Assembly: GCA_037962975.1 (NCBI GenBank)
Contig: CM075674.1
Location: 86,382,501 to 86,446,500, forward strand
Direction: 5' to 3'
DNA: 64,000 bases
DNA from: Clitoria ternatea
Lineage: Eukaryota; Streptophyta; Magnoliopsida; Fabales; Fabaceae
Position numbers and translations under genes: made by a program. The notes under the pieces are model-generated. The model ran no database searches. It saw only the letters and a program-made list of their open reading frames with translations, and was not told the origin of the DNA. Every line of letters begins with the position of its first letter. Within the stretch, counting starts at the first letter, position 1. Below are positions 35,921 to 48,187 of the stretch, in pieces.

Positions 35921-36256
35921 ATTGAAGCAAGAAAAACCATAAATGAATGAATCATAGAATTGTATCCATGATACAATGTCACAATAATTCACATATTTAT
36001 CATAAGATACAAAGTCATTATTAGCAATTTATCATGCAATAGGAGCTGCTGGCCATTCAAATTATATGAAATCGTTGATGTTATTCAAATTTCAAATCAT
36101 ATGATTCTATTAACTATACTTTCAACCACATTCGAGCAATAGTCTGCCTCAGCTACTAACTACACCAACAGAGCCAAAATTCCTTCCAACACAGCTAAGT
36201 GAGCTAATGAAAACTGTAATTAACTATTCATAGTGAGTTGATACAATACAATGCAT

Positions 36257-39200
36257 TCATTTCTTTTCATTTGTTTGGACAGGAACTCCTTTGTTCGGTT
36301 CAAGAAGTTCCTTCATAGCATCTCTCCTAGGCCGAGCAACCTGGTTGTTAGGATCAAATAGTAGGACTTCTTCAAATGCCTTCAGAGCAGACTTGTAATC
36401 TTTTTTATTTTCATAGGCATCGCCAAGATTGTTCCATGCAGTGACATAGCCTGGCTGAAGCTTCACAGCTGTCTGGAACTGGGCAATTCCTTTATCAACC
36501 TTCCCATCACGAACATAGCTGACACCAAGAGCATTGTAAACCTACATTCATGGGTTGGATGATGTGAGCATTACTAAAGAAGTTGTTAACAAATCATAGA
36601 CTCATAATGGTAGGATTATATTCACTAGAACTTAACAGCACAGAGATGGTAGATGCTAGCAGTCTCCTGTTTCTAAAGAAGATTCAAATTTCACCGTATA
36701 CAATTGAATTTGTTAACAACCAAACAAGTTACTCCCTCCAGTCCCATTTATAAGAAACATAAGATTAAATCACACAAACCAATATTGCATGAATTATGTT
36801 GGAGAATCTTTTTTTTCTCTCAAAAATACCCTTAATTAAATGGTTAAGAGCCTATTTGGTGCACAATTGGGGTTGGTCATAAGGTATTTTTTTAATCCAT
36901 TGCTCCAACAAAGTTTCCCCAATTTCAAGCGTAATGCAGGATCAATATTAACTATTGAATAACCATGTTTGTACAACTTCATTTTCTCTTCTGGTTACCA
37001 AACGGGCACTAAATAGGGAAATGAGACTAAGTAATTTTTACACTCTCTTAGTCTCTCATGATAAATAGGTGGTATAAAACGAAAGTGATCATTAATTTAT
37101 CTAGAAGTATGCAGTTGTTTCATATAAAAAGGACCAAGAATAGGTTCTATTGTCTCTTGTAAACAGGACCGGAGAGAGTATCTTCTTACCTGGGCAAGAT
37201 CTTGATTGTCTCCATCCCATTTGTCTATTGCTTGGAGTAAGTACTTGGTAGCAGCTGGGTAAAATTTCCTCCGCAGCATCACTGCACCAAGTTCAAAAAG
37301 TTCAGTTGCACCGGCATCACCACTTCTTACTTGCTCCTGAGACAATTTAAGAAAGCGAGTAAGGACAACAGATTGTAAAACAACTAGTTCCAAGTGGTTT
37401 GTGCTTGTCTATAATATTTATTATTGTAACAAACTAGAAAAAGAAAATATCATATAACTAACATGCAAATTTCAGGGTTTTGTATATATTGAGGCTAGTA
37501 GCCTATTACCATCTTTGCTCAAGAGAAACATCTATTATCTAAAGGACCAAAAGCAAGATGAATATACTCTAACCTGTAACTCTTTGGCAGAAAGGTCAAG
37601 CTCTCTGCGGACAAGAATTTGGCGAATCACAAAGAAGGTCCCAGTCCCTAGCAGCCCCAATAACAATACCAAGTATATTAGTTGGATACTTAAATCAAAC
37701 AACTCTCCAACCTCATATATCTCATTTATCTTCACTGAGCCACTTGCATATGAAACATCAGGAGAAATCACTGATATAGTTTGTCCAACCAAGAATGCTG
37801 AAACCCATAAGGATGGTCTTTCCCCATCTTCAAGATCTTGGGTTGTAATGTCATTCACTGAAAATCCAGTAAGACAAAATTAAAAAGGGAAATGTCTCGA
37901 GACTCTTGCAATTTTAAAACAGAATTGAAGATTAGGAATTAGCTGACATTTGCCCAAATATTTTAACAAAGTTTAACACAATGGTTAGAATTAACAAGGT
38001 ATGAAATTTTTTCATTGATTTTACTAAATCATCAATTGAATATTAACAATAGTTCAATACAATTAAATTCAATGGAATATTGCAATTGTAGTTGCCACCT
38101 AGAGTCAAATTAAGTTGAATGGATTCCAATTGTTTGGCTTATTGCAGTTTGTACCTTTATTAGAGACACACTCAATCCATAAGCTATTACCCACCTCCCT
38201 TAACCCACATGCCAGTAAAAGTAGGTTGGCTCTCTTATGCAACACAAAAATCTAAATAAAATTGTTTGTGACAGTCAACTAGGCCAGTTATCCAGGTTAA
38301 CTTTGAAGCCTGATTCACCAGCTAGTATAGATTTAGTTTTATGAAACTTTCAAGTATTTTTCTTAATGTAAATCCATAATCTTGTTTGAAATTTAGCCAG
38401 TAGTTCAGGCCAACAAACCTCATTATCATTTTCTTTAACATTTAGTTGATCTTGGCATAATAGTGGAGTATTTGTTGATCATTTTATAGATACAATGCTT
38501 CAGAGATTTATCAAAATGTGAGCATGATAACATCACTTCATCAGATGGTCAGTTTCTACAAAACAACAGCATGCAGGAAAACTTGATATTATGAGCAAAA
38601 CTATATATGCCTTTATTTTTCTACCATTACAAAACTTGCCATTTTTTTCTATAAAATATATCACACCAATTCACTCACGGTATGCAAAAACATGTTACGA
38701 AGAAAATTGATGACAGAGAACAGGGAATTACTCATAGATTTTTTTGTGACAGGGGTGCTGAGGAATTCCATAGGCACTTCCCTTTGAAACTCCTGTCTTC
38801 GTCCATGATGGAAGAAAAAATTAGTGTCCAGAACTTAAGGCATGAACATAAGGCACCAATAATGAGAATGCTTCAAGATTAAACATTTAAACTCATAATA
38901 GCATTCAAAATGAAGCATTAGGGAAGACCTAGTCTTTGAACTTATTTTGTCAGCTAAATAGAAGATAAGTGAATGCATCAATTACCAATGCAAGAAAGAG
39001 TGGGAGATTCAGATTACTAAGTGCAAAGATGGAACACAAGATTTAGCGAAAAAATAATAGTAATTAATGTTGCAGAAACACGTGAAAGCCAAACAACCTG
39101 AGGCACAATCCTGGTCCTCCTCACTGCATCAAGGTTGTGTCCATGTAAAATGGATCCTGTTTGTTGAATTCCCAAGGCTTTAATCTTTCTGTAGATAGTG

Positions 39201-39695
39201 TTCCAAGTTAACAATCATACTATAAATGGTAACAGAACTCAATGTCTTGAATATACACGAAATATGCAACACACTAGAAGCCTAGGAATTCACTTCCCTG
39301 CATACTGCTACATAAACCACCCAATTTAAAAAGCCCACAAGCAAAAATGATGGTTACCCAAATCAGTGTTCTCTTAAAACAACAATAACGACTAAATTCA
39401 GCAAGCTTTAAACGAATCATTGAAGAAAGAGGCAAAAATAATGCATGCATCCCATGAATCTATGACACTAAAATTTTAATTTTTGTCAACCGAGAGAGAT
39501 AAAAGATAGGAAATTACAGAGAGATAGGAAATGGGATTACTTTACAGAGCAATAGCGACGAGGAGGAGCTGAGGAATGGTTGCAGATAAGGGTAAAGGAA
39601 GGAGATTGATGAATGGGTTTGGTGGAGAAGAGAGGGGAAAGAGAAGGAGGAGAAGAGGGGAGAACGAGGAAGTGAGTGAAAACGGAACCACCCAT
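36257..39695 (-). CDS. PYG7: Chloroplast TPR protein PYG7 (Ycf37-like), photosystem I assembly factor
   Basis: Six exons on the minus strand, joined by phase: 39541-39695, 39098-39188, 38699-38792, 37574-37857, 37190-37336, 36257-36541 (stop TCA on plus strand at 36257). The model gives about 351 residues. The N-terminus (MGGSVFTHFLVLPSS, Ser/Pro-rich, few acids) suits a chloroplast transit peptide. A hydrophobic segment, IQLIYLVLLLGLLGTGTFF, suggests thylakoid anchoring, followed by RRELDLSAKELQ. TPR units follow (ELFELGAVMLRRKFYPAATK, VYNALGVSYVRDGK, AWNNLGDAYENKKDYKSAL). Arabidopsis PYG7 is needed to accumulate photosystem I. Exon 3 is the least certain: its end at 38699 (GTAACA donor) keeps phase, while a better-looking GTGAGT at 38678 does not. 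No disabling lesion is seen. Confidence 0.88.
36731..37075. mobile_element. Stowaway-like repeat in PYG7 intron, split by a Tourist MITE
   Basis: TACTCCCTCCAGTCCCATTT at 36731 is the classic Stowaway-type start. The repeat is interrupted at 36848-37009 by a TAA-flanked Tourist copy and resumes to about 37075. The right terminus is poorly preserved. Confidence 0.5.
36848..37009. mobile_element. Tourist-like MITE, 162 bp, in PYG7 last intron
   Basis: The ends GAGCCTATTTGGT and ACCAAACGGGCAC are inverted, with flanking TAA at 36845-36847 and 37010-37012. It is the same family as 24494-24669. Confidence 0.8.
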
Positions 39696-40559
39696 CTTGG
39701 TTTCTGATATTGGGTTGTCCGTTCCTCTTGAAGATTCAGAGGTTATCCTGCTCCGGCACCAAGGTATGCCACTGTGCCACCTCAGAAAGTAACATCATTG
39801 CATTACCGTCATTTATCCATACTCTGCATTTTTTACCTCGTAAAAAATTAAGTTTACAACTTCTATAATGCAAATGCATCATGTTACTTTTCATTATTAT
39901 TCTCTTTAATTCCAAATAAATTATATGATTATTTAACTTTCTTTTAAAAAATGCAAATTACATGATAAGGCCTTCAGTTGTTCATAAACCAGCTAAATAT
40001 TGATAGTTGGTAATGAGAGGATCAAATCTTTGTGAAACTTCAATGATAAGGTCGTCCTCACCTTATGGGACAATGCAAGCTTTTACCATTTATTATTTAT
40101 TAAACCACAACATAAATAATCTAATATTTTGGGGTTTTTTTTATAGTTAACTGTCATCTTATCTTTGTCACAAAGTTGACCACGACCTTAACTTTAATGG
40201 TGATTTGTAGCTTATACGAGATGCTAAATTTGGAAAGCTCTACAACTCACTTAATCATCCTACCGGCGTAGTCTGGTTTGAAGAGTAAAGTTCTTAGGGG
40301 AAGATTGGTGTGAATCACTATTGAGTGGGCATGAAAGTATTGTCCTAACCAATGTGAAGAAATTACCACTGTGAATGTCACTTTCTCTAACTTTTGATAT
40401 TGGGGCTTTGCTCCCTACAAAGTTCTGCTTATAAAGTAAATATGTCATTGTCTTTTTCATCGAAGTTGTTCCCAAAGCTTCATCTGAAATAGAGATATAT
40501 AAGAATAACTTATGAGATAGAGATATATAAGAATAACTTCTCCCTTAGGTCGAGCTTAA
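39696..40559. other. PYG7 upstream region and intergenic DNA
   Basis: 39696-39780 is the likely 5' leader and promoter-proximal sequence of PYG7. No TATA box is convincing. The rest holds no recognised gene. An AGATATATAAGAATAACTT phrase is repeated at 40491-40540. Confidence 0.4.
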
Positions 40560-42230
40560 CCAATGTCGATGGTAAAGCTAGTACATTCTTCAAAGGTTTC
40601 TTCACATATTGCAGTCTAATCAAAACACTTCTCTCCCTTCAAGATTCAATATAGTGGGAAGGATCGCTGTTTCATTCTTGGTATAAACCTAAACAATATG
40701 ATACCTTGTCATCGAAGGCTCAAACTTTTCTTAATGTTGTGGGACTTTTGAGGTTTAACACCACCTAGCACTTTTCTAGATTGGCTTCGATGCCTTGGTA
40801 TGTACACATGAACCCCGAGAACCTTTCTATTGTAATTGTAAAGGTGCATTTAAAGGAGTTAAAGAACATAATCCTCTCCCTTAGCCTTTCAAAAATATAC
40901 TTATGGTCAAACACGTGATCTACCCTGCCAGTGTTTTGGCAATAATATTGCCAATATATACTTCAAGAATCCTCCTATTAATTCCATAAAAAACTTTGTT
41001 CATCATATGTGTGACACCAATATTCTTCAGTCTAAATGACATCATCTTGTAAAAAAGATGATTTTATCATTGATATTTGGTTATACCCTGAATATGTATT
41101 CATGATAAGAGAAGTGCAAACCGAGAGGAGTTACCGACGAGCCTATCAATGTTTGACAAGGGATAAGGATCCTCGGGGCTGACTTTATTGAGGTTTGTAT
41201 AATCAATGCACATCTTATTTTTCCCATATTTAGCTTTCTTCACCTAGACAATGTTTGAACACAAAGAGGTATATTGGATTTTTCTAATAAATCCAACCTT
41301 GAAAAATTCTTTAGTGACCTTACATGCCACCATCTACTTTTCAGGTTCTAACTATCATTTCCTCTTAAAGAAGGGTTTGGTGTCAGGGTTAACTATCAAC
41401 TTATAGAAGCACAAGTTTGAGTCAATCCCCAACATATCATTTGTTGTGCAAGAAAATAAATCCATGTTCACTAATAACAAATCCTTCCATCATTGTTCCA
41501 ACTTATTGTTTAACCCTACACCAAAATTTGTTGAGCATTCTAGGGTATCTCATAGTTAAAACTTCTCGTGTTCATCACCTAATTAAAGGCAAACAAGATA
41601 TTGATTATCATCCTTGAAGTCAGTCTCAAGATCTAGATTTTTTATATTATAAGAAGCTATTTGTGGGTTTGGCTTATTTAAATTTCTCTTCTTTGTGGAC
41701 TCTTCCAATTTCTTGACACCTAAACCAAGGTTGTGTAATTATCGAGCTACCTCTTGATCCCCTTTGGTGGTGGTGATTTCATCAACCTCATCAATGAACT
41801 TCATGACCTAATGGATTGTAGAAACAACCACTCCTAGTTTATGTCAAGTAGAATGCCTTGGGATGACATTGAAGAGAGATTTGGTGTCTACCATAAGAAA
41901 TTTAGAATCTCCATAGTTTTTGACCCCGGTTCTTATTAAAAGTAATAAAGGTTTCAAGGTACCCCTTAGTGTATGTAGTGGCGCCATTGAAAGGAAACAA
42001 CTGTTAATGGAATGACATCAACTCACTGTCATCCAATCTCATTTGGTTAAAAGCATCATAGAACAAGATGCCACCTAAGCTTCCTTGATCCACTAACAAT
42101 TGCTTAATAGTATTATTGCATACAATGGCTTTTATTACCACGACATCATCGTGAGGGTTCATTATTGCCATAATTTTTATCAATGAAGGTAATAAGAGGT
42201 GTGACACCGACTTTCCTAGTGTATCCTACT
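40560..42230 (-). pseudogene. Tat-type Ty3/Gypsy pol, heavily decayed
   Basis: Read from high to low coordinates, the minus strand keeps ordered fragments of a Gypsy polyprotein. The protease region is at about 42207-42004 (NPHDDVVVIKAIV, LLVDQGSLGGILFYDAFNQM). The reverse transcriptase start is at about 41240-41100 (KMCIDYTNLNKVSPEDPYPL, NIDRLV), the region around 41050-40930 follows (FRLKNIGVTHMMNKVF, LEVYIGNIIAKT), and the connection is at about 40870-40780 (KCTFTITIERFSGFM, QGIEANLEKC). The polymerase motif normally ending VDD reads IGN, so catalytic aspartates are lost. Many stops are present. No LTR or integrase was found. Confidence 0.75.
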
Positions 42231-42502
42231 TAGCTAATATATTTTAAACTCTTAATATACTTTAACATCACATAATATGTGTAAGGATACGTATCTTTAA
42301 AAATTTGTCCCCTTTTGGCTTTTCCATCAACTTTTAGGTTTTGAGGGATTAGTCGCCACCACATGCATCTTTTGGCTCACATATTTGAAATTCCTACCCT
42401 ATAATTAATTCATGGTCCTTGGTTGACTCTTCATTAAGGACAATGAGAAAGAAACCATGCACTAATAGCCTCAATGATAATGTGCAATTGTATATGTTAG
42501 GG

Positions 42503-43585
42503 AATCATGAATAGTAAATAGTGAATCGTGAATAGTAACAGTAAATAGTAAAACGTGAATAATAATGGTAAATAGTAAATCGTGAATAGTAATGGTAAAT
42601 AGTAATTCGTGAATAGTAATGGTAAATAGTAAAACGTGAATAGTAAAGGTAAATAGTAATAGTAAATAGTAATTTACTATTTGAATAGTAATTTACTATT
42701 GAAATAGTAATTTACTATTGAAATAGTATTTTACTATTCAAAATAGTAACTTAAAATAATATTATTTCTAGTATAATAATAGATTTCTAAAAACGATATG
42801 AAAATAACCCTAAAAAATATAAAAGAGAGGTATTCTTACCTTAGGATTTTAGCAGAACCTTCTTCCAAAAAAAATTATTTCTCTCTCTTACTTCCACCAC
42901 TATCTCACTAGCACTACTATATTAAGAAAACTTAATCTGAAACTGTGAATTCTAAAGAAGAATTCCTTTGGTATTTATAGGAAGGAAAATTATTATGCAT
43001 CCCATTATTTTAATATAAAAGTATTATGTATTTTTTGAAAATTCAATCCTGGTTATTGTGCATCTTTCAAAAATTTCGTACATGCATAGTGTTTTGCATA
43101 ATAAATATCGACTGAATTATTAAGCCAAATAGTAACCTTTTACTCGGTATATTTTAAATATTCAAAATCAGTTTTTGAAATTTACTTATATCAGTCTTCA
43201 CTAGTTTTATAATAAGTAATATAAAGTTTAAATTTTAAAAATCTAAAATTTTCTGTTAATAAAAATTTATTGATACGTTTCCAATTTTTTAACGATTGGA
43301 AAAAATCACGATTTTTCTCAAACTGATAATTTTTAAATAAGTCTACTTGAAATAGATTTTAGAAAATTTTCTTATAACTTAACTTTATTTTCTTATAAAT
43401 ATTTTTAATTTTAAGTCACTTATATGAATTTAAAATTATTTAAAAAATATTATTTTATTAAAATAATACAAAAATTCCAAAAATTTCCAAAAAATCATAA
43501 ATAATATGTAGATTAAAAAGTTCTAAAGAACCATAATTTAATTCCTTCAAAATTTTAATATAAAAATAAAAATAGGGGTGTTACA
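42503..43585 (-). repeat. 3' LTR of the chromovirus, truncated
   Basis: It matches 50131-51192 closely, including GAGAGGTATTCTTACCTTAG-type words and the terminal AAAATAGGGGTGTTACA. The outer two kilobases seen in the other LTR (48188-50130) are absent. It adjoins old Tat-type sequence, so no target duplication can be read. Confidence 0.85.
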
Positions 43586-43599
43586 ACTTTACATCCCTT

Positions 43600-46500
43600 A
43601 GAAAAATTTCGTCCTTGAAATTTACATTATTGAGTAAAACAAATAGGGATGAGATTCTTTCATCTCAGTTTCTAGTTCTCATGTAGCATCTTCTCATCTC
43701 GTTTCACTCCAAATGACCTTTACAAGTGGAATTGTCTTGTCTCTTAACTTTTTTATTCTTCTGTCACTTATTTTGACAGGTGGTGCATCATATGTAAGAT
43801 TATCTTTAACTTGTATGACATCAGGTTCAATAACATGTGTAGGATCAGATATATACTTTTATAAGTTTGACATATAAAAAACATTATGGATATTAGAAAG
43901 AAAAGGTGGTAATGTTATTTGGTAGGCAAGAGGACTAACTTTATAAATTATTTGATATGGACCAATAAATCTAGGAGTTAGTTTTTGAGATTTCATTGCC
44001 CGACCGACCCCAGTCGTAGGTGTGACTTTCAAGAATACATGATCGCCTTCTTGAAATTTGAGTGGCTTCCTTCTTTTGTCATAGTAACTTTTCTGCCTGC
44101 TCTGTGTTGCCTTCATCTTTTCCTGAACTATTTTTATTTTATCCGTGGTTTGTTGTACCAACTCTGGTCCTAGCATCAAGTTTTCACCAATCTCAAACCA
44201 ACATAGCGGGGTCCTATATTTTCTTCCATATAATGCTTCAAAGGGTGTCATGCCAATGCTAGCATGAAAACTGTTGTTGTAGGTAAACTCCACATATGGT
44301 AAGAATTGATTTCAACTTCCTTTGTGCTCCAACACACAAGCTCGTAACAAGTCCTCTAGAGATTGAATTGTTCTTTCTGATTGTCAATCCGTCCGAGGAT
44401 GATATGCTGAGCTCAGACGCAGTCTTGTTCCCAAAGCCTTGTGCAAGCTCTTCCAGAATTGTGATGTAAAACGAGGGTCCCGATTAGAAATGATGCTTGA
44501 TGGAATTCCATGCAATCTCATAATCTCCTCGATGTATAACTTCGCCAGCTTCTCCATAGAGTAATGAATATTAATGGGAATAAAGTGGGCAGATTTGGTT
44601 AATCTATCAATTACCCATATTGAATCATGTCCTAATGGAGTTTTAGGTAAAGAAGTCACAAAATCCATGGTAATGCTATCTCATTTCCATTCTGGTATTT
44701 CTATTGATTGTAGCATTCCAGGGGGTTTTGATGTTCCACTTTAACCTTTTGGAAAATTAGACATGCAGCCACATACTCTGCCACCGCTTTCTTCATTCCA
44801 GGCCACCAAAATAACTTCTTCAAATCTTGATACATTTTAGTAGCTCCGGGATGAATACTCATATAACTTTTGTGGCCTTCTTCCAGAATTGCTTTCCTCA
44901 ACTCCTCTTTGTCAAGGATACATACTCGATCCTTATACCTCAACAATTGGTTGTTTCCCACATTGAACTCGACTTCTTTTCCTTGTTTCAAGAGTTCTTT
45001 CTTCTCTTGCAAGAATTCATCGTTTCATTGAGCCTCTAACACTTGCCTCAGGAATTCATTTGTCACTTGCAACGCTCCTAATCTGTAGCTGTTAGCATTA
45101 ATCTTTACTGCTAGGTTAAGATCTCTGAAGTTCTCTATCAATTCCAGCTCTTTAATCATCATTGTGGACGCATGTAGAGACTTTCGACTCAACGTATCAG
45201 CTACTACATTTGCTTTTCCGGGATGGTATTGCAACTCAAAGTCGTAGTCCTTTAAGAACTCCATCCATCTCCGTTGTCTCATGTTTAACTCCTTTTGGTC
45301 AAATAAATACTTGAGACTCTTATGATTGCTAAACACATCGAATATTGCACCGTATAGATAATGCCTCCAAATCTTTAAGGCAAAAACTACAACGACTAAC
45401 TCTAAGTCATGGGTAGGGTAGTTAATCTCATGTTGCCTTAATTTGCGCGACGCATAGGCTACAACCTTCTTGTCTTGCATGAGTACACTTCCTAGTCCTT
45501 GCTTAGACGCATCACAGTAAACTTCAAAACTTCGATGTGGATCAGGGAGTACTAACACCAGCGCAAAAGTAAGTCGATCTTTCAGCTCTTGGAAACTATT
45601 CTCGCATTGTGTCGTCCACACAAAAGGTTGTCCTTTCCGTGTTAGCTTAGTCAGTGGGTATCCTAACTTTGAAAATCCTTCAATGAATCTCCTATAGTAT
45701 CCAGCTAAGCCCAAGAAACTTCTAATCTCAGTGATCATGGTTGGTCTCTCCCATTTTAAAATTGCCTCCACCTTGGAAGGGTCTACAACTATTCCTCCTT
45801 GACTAATTACATGTCCTAAAAAGTTCACTTCTTCCAACCAAAATTCACACTTCGACAACTTTGCATACAGTTGTTTCTTTTTCAGGATTTCTAACACAAT
45901 CTTCAAGTGTTCAACATGTTCTTCTCTGTTTTTAGAGTACACTAATATATCATCAATGAACACCACTCTGAATTTATCTAGATATGGATGAAAAATCCTA
46001 TTCATGTAATCCATGAATACAACTGGTGCATTAGTTACACCAAAAGACATTACTAGATATTCGTAATGGCCATAACGTGTTCTAAAAGTAGTTTTCGGTA
46101 CATCTTCTTTCTTCACCCTTATTTGATGGTATCCAGACCTCAAATCAATTTTGGAGAACACCATGGCACCAGCAGTTGATCCATCAAGTCGTCAATCCTT
46201 GGCAGAGGATATATGTTCTTGATCGTCACCTTGTTCAGTTGCCGATAATCTACACACAACCTCATGCTACCATCTTTTTTCTTAACCAATAACACTGGTA
46301 CACCCCAAGGGGATACACTGGGTCGTATAAACTGTTTCTCTATCATCTCTTCAAGTTGTTTCTTCAACTCTGCTAATTCTAGAGGTGACATTCGGTATGG
46401 TGCAATTAAAATGGGTCCAACTCCAGGTACTAGATCAATGGCGAATTCCACATCTCTTTCTGGGGGTAAACCGGGGATATCTTCAGGAAAAACATCAGGA

Positions 46501-48032
46501 AATTCACACACAACCGGCAGATTTTTGATTTTTGATTCTTGCTCTCCTTTCGTTGAAAGCAATAGCATGAATCCTTGAGCCCCTCCTTTTAAAGAGGCAC
46601 TCACTTGGTTGGCGGTTAGAAATCTCGAATCCTCAGGATTCAAATTCACTAGTTCTTTAAACATTATGGTTTTATTATGACAATCTATTAGAACATGATT
46701 GTCAGACAACCAATCTAGCCCAATAATAACTTCTAAGCCAAAAGGGGGTAAACAGAAAAGATTAGCCTTAAAGTCCCTACCATTTGTGACACTAGGGCAT
46801 TCCCAACAGGCTTTAGAAGTGACAATAGGATTGTTTCCAGGAGTATGTACAGATAAGTCAAATGGCAGTTCTATCACAGGTAATTTTAGTTTTTCTACAC
46901 AGTCATTGGCAATAAAGGAATGTGATGCACCTAAGTCATACATAATAGTTAAAGGAATCTTATTAATGATACATTTACCTTCCACCATGGGATCAAAATG
47001 AGATGCTTCTTCTTCAGTGATTGCAAAAACCTTTCCTTTCGCCTTCGGCCTTCCAACTGCACTGTGTACGCCTCCCTGAGTATTTATGCTTGTACTTGCA
47101 CCTTCAGGGTTTTCCCTCTTCATCTCTGGGAATCCTTGATGTGATGACCTGGTTTGTTACACTTAAAGCAAACATAAGTGTTTTTTAGGACAATCCCTTT
47201 TCAAATACGGTCCTCCACAGATAAAACATTTAAAATTTGGTGCAGATGTCGGTAATAGCTTCCAGTTGAAGCTTGGGGTTTATTAGGAATAGATGTTGCT
47301 CTAAACCGGCGAAATGACGCTTGTTAAGGCTTATTTCTCCTGAAGTCTCTTCTTTGGTGATGGTGAGGTCCTCCACTTCTCATTTCTCCCGCCTTGTGAA
47401 TGGGCTCATGACTTTTGGTCATTCTATCCTTATGATCCTCTTCAAAGATCCTACAACGATTTACCAATACAGAAAATTCACGCATTTCCTGTATTCGTAT
47501 AGCTTCTTTAATTTCTAGTCGCAATCTATTTACAAACTTTACGCACCGATCACCTTCGTTAGTAGCATCATTATAATGAGAATGAAAACGAGACAGCTCT
47601 TCAAACCTGGATGCGTACTCTTCAATGGTCATATTTCCTTGGGTCAACGACAAGAATTCGAATTGTCTTTTCTCTTTAACATTAGCTGGAAAGTATTTCT
47701 CCAGAAACATATCCTTGAAATGATCCCAAGTGATCTCCATGTCGTTGACTTCGAATTGTCTACGCATGTTATCCCACCAATGTTCGACCAGATAAGGCAT
47801 AAGTAGCGAAGACTACCTTATCAGCTTCATTACATTGCAATGCTCGAAAGATCTTCTCTATCTCTCAAATCTAGGTTTGTGCTCCATCAGGGTTATATCC
47901 TCCCTTGAAACGAGGTGGATTGCGCTTTTCAAATAAGTCCAGCCTTCTCAAGGCATTGTTACCTTGACCTTCACATGCTTCCATTGCATTGATTAAGCGT
48001 TCTACAACTCCAACAAGATCGTTTCCGGCCAT
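43600..48032 (-). pseudogene. Chromovirus gag-pol, broken
   Basis: Gag starts MAGNDLVGVVERLINAMEA at 48032 and has in-frame stops at 47871-47873 and 47865-47867. Retrotransposon Gag (MRRQFEVNDMEITWDHFKDM) and a zinc knuckle follow at about 47160-47130, CFKCNKPGHHIKD with Ser for the last Cys. The protease shows YDLGASHSFI. Reverse transcriptase is split by a frameshift at about 46140-46164 and retains VVFIDDILVYS. RNase H has YCDAS but Asn for Asp in FSNHKSLKYL. Integrase has CLIFQ for CLTCQ, SNRD for SDRD, and stops after YHPRTD (about 44381) and before NQFLPYVEFTYNN (about 44311). The chromodomain tail (VKVIWSE, YLFYS) contains stops. It cannot make a working enzyme set. Confidence 0.92.
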
Positions 48033-48172
48033 TAGTTTCCTGTTTCACAGTAACTGAGATTTGTCACATCAATCACAGTTACTACTAAGTTAGATATTTT
48101 ATTTTCTATCACCTACACAGAGTTTACAAATAAAGCAAGATAGACCTTTTCCCCAGGCCTATTGGATTAACT

Positions 48173-48184
48173 GCTCTGATACCA
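48173..48184 (-). other. Chromovirus primer-binding site (initiator tRNA-Met)
   Basis: The minus strand reads TGGTATCAGAGC, three bases (AAG) after the LTR terminus ACA. This is the standard plant retrotransposon primer site. Confidence 0.9.
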
Positions 48185-48187
48185 CTT

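Noticed and set aside
37515..37883. Plus-strand frame of 122 codons
   Set aside because: It is antisense to PYG7 exon 4, whose product is recognised.
43985..44262. Plus-strand frames of 62-66 codons
   Set aside because: They are antisense to recognisable integrase coding sequence.
46264..47001. Plus-strand frames of about 100 codons
   Set aside because: They are antisense to protease and reverse transcriptase coding sequence.
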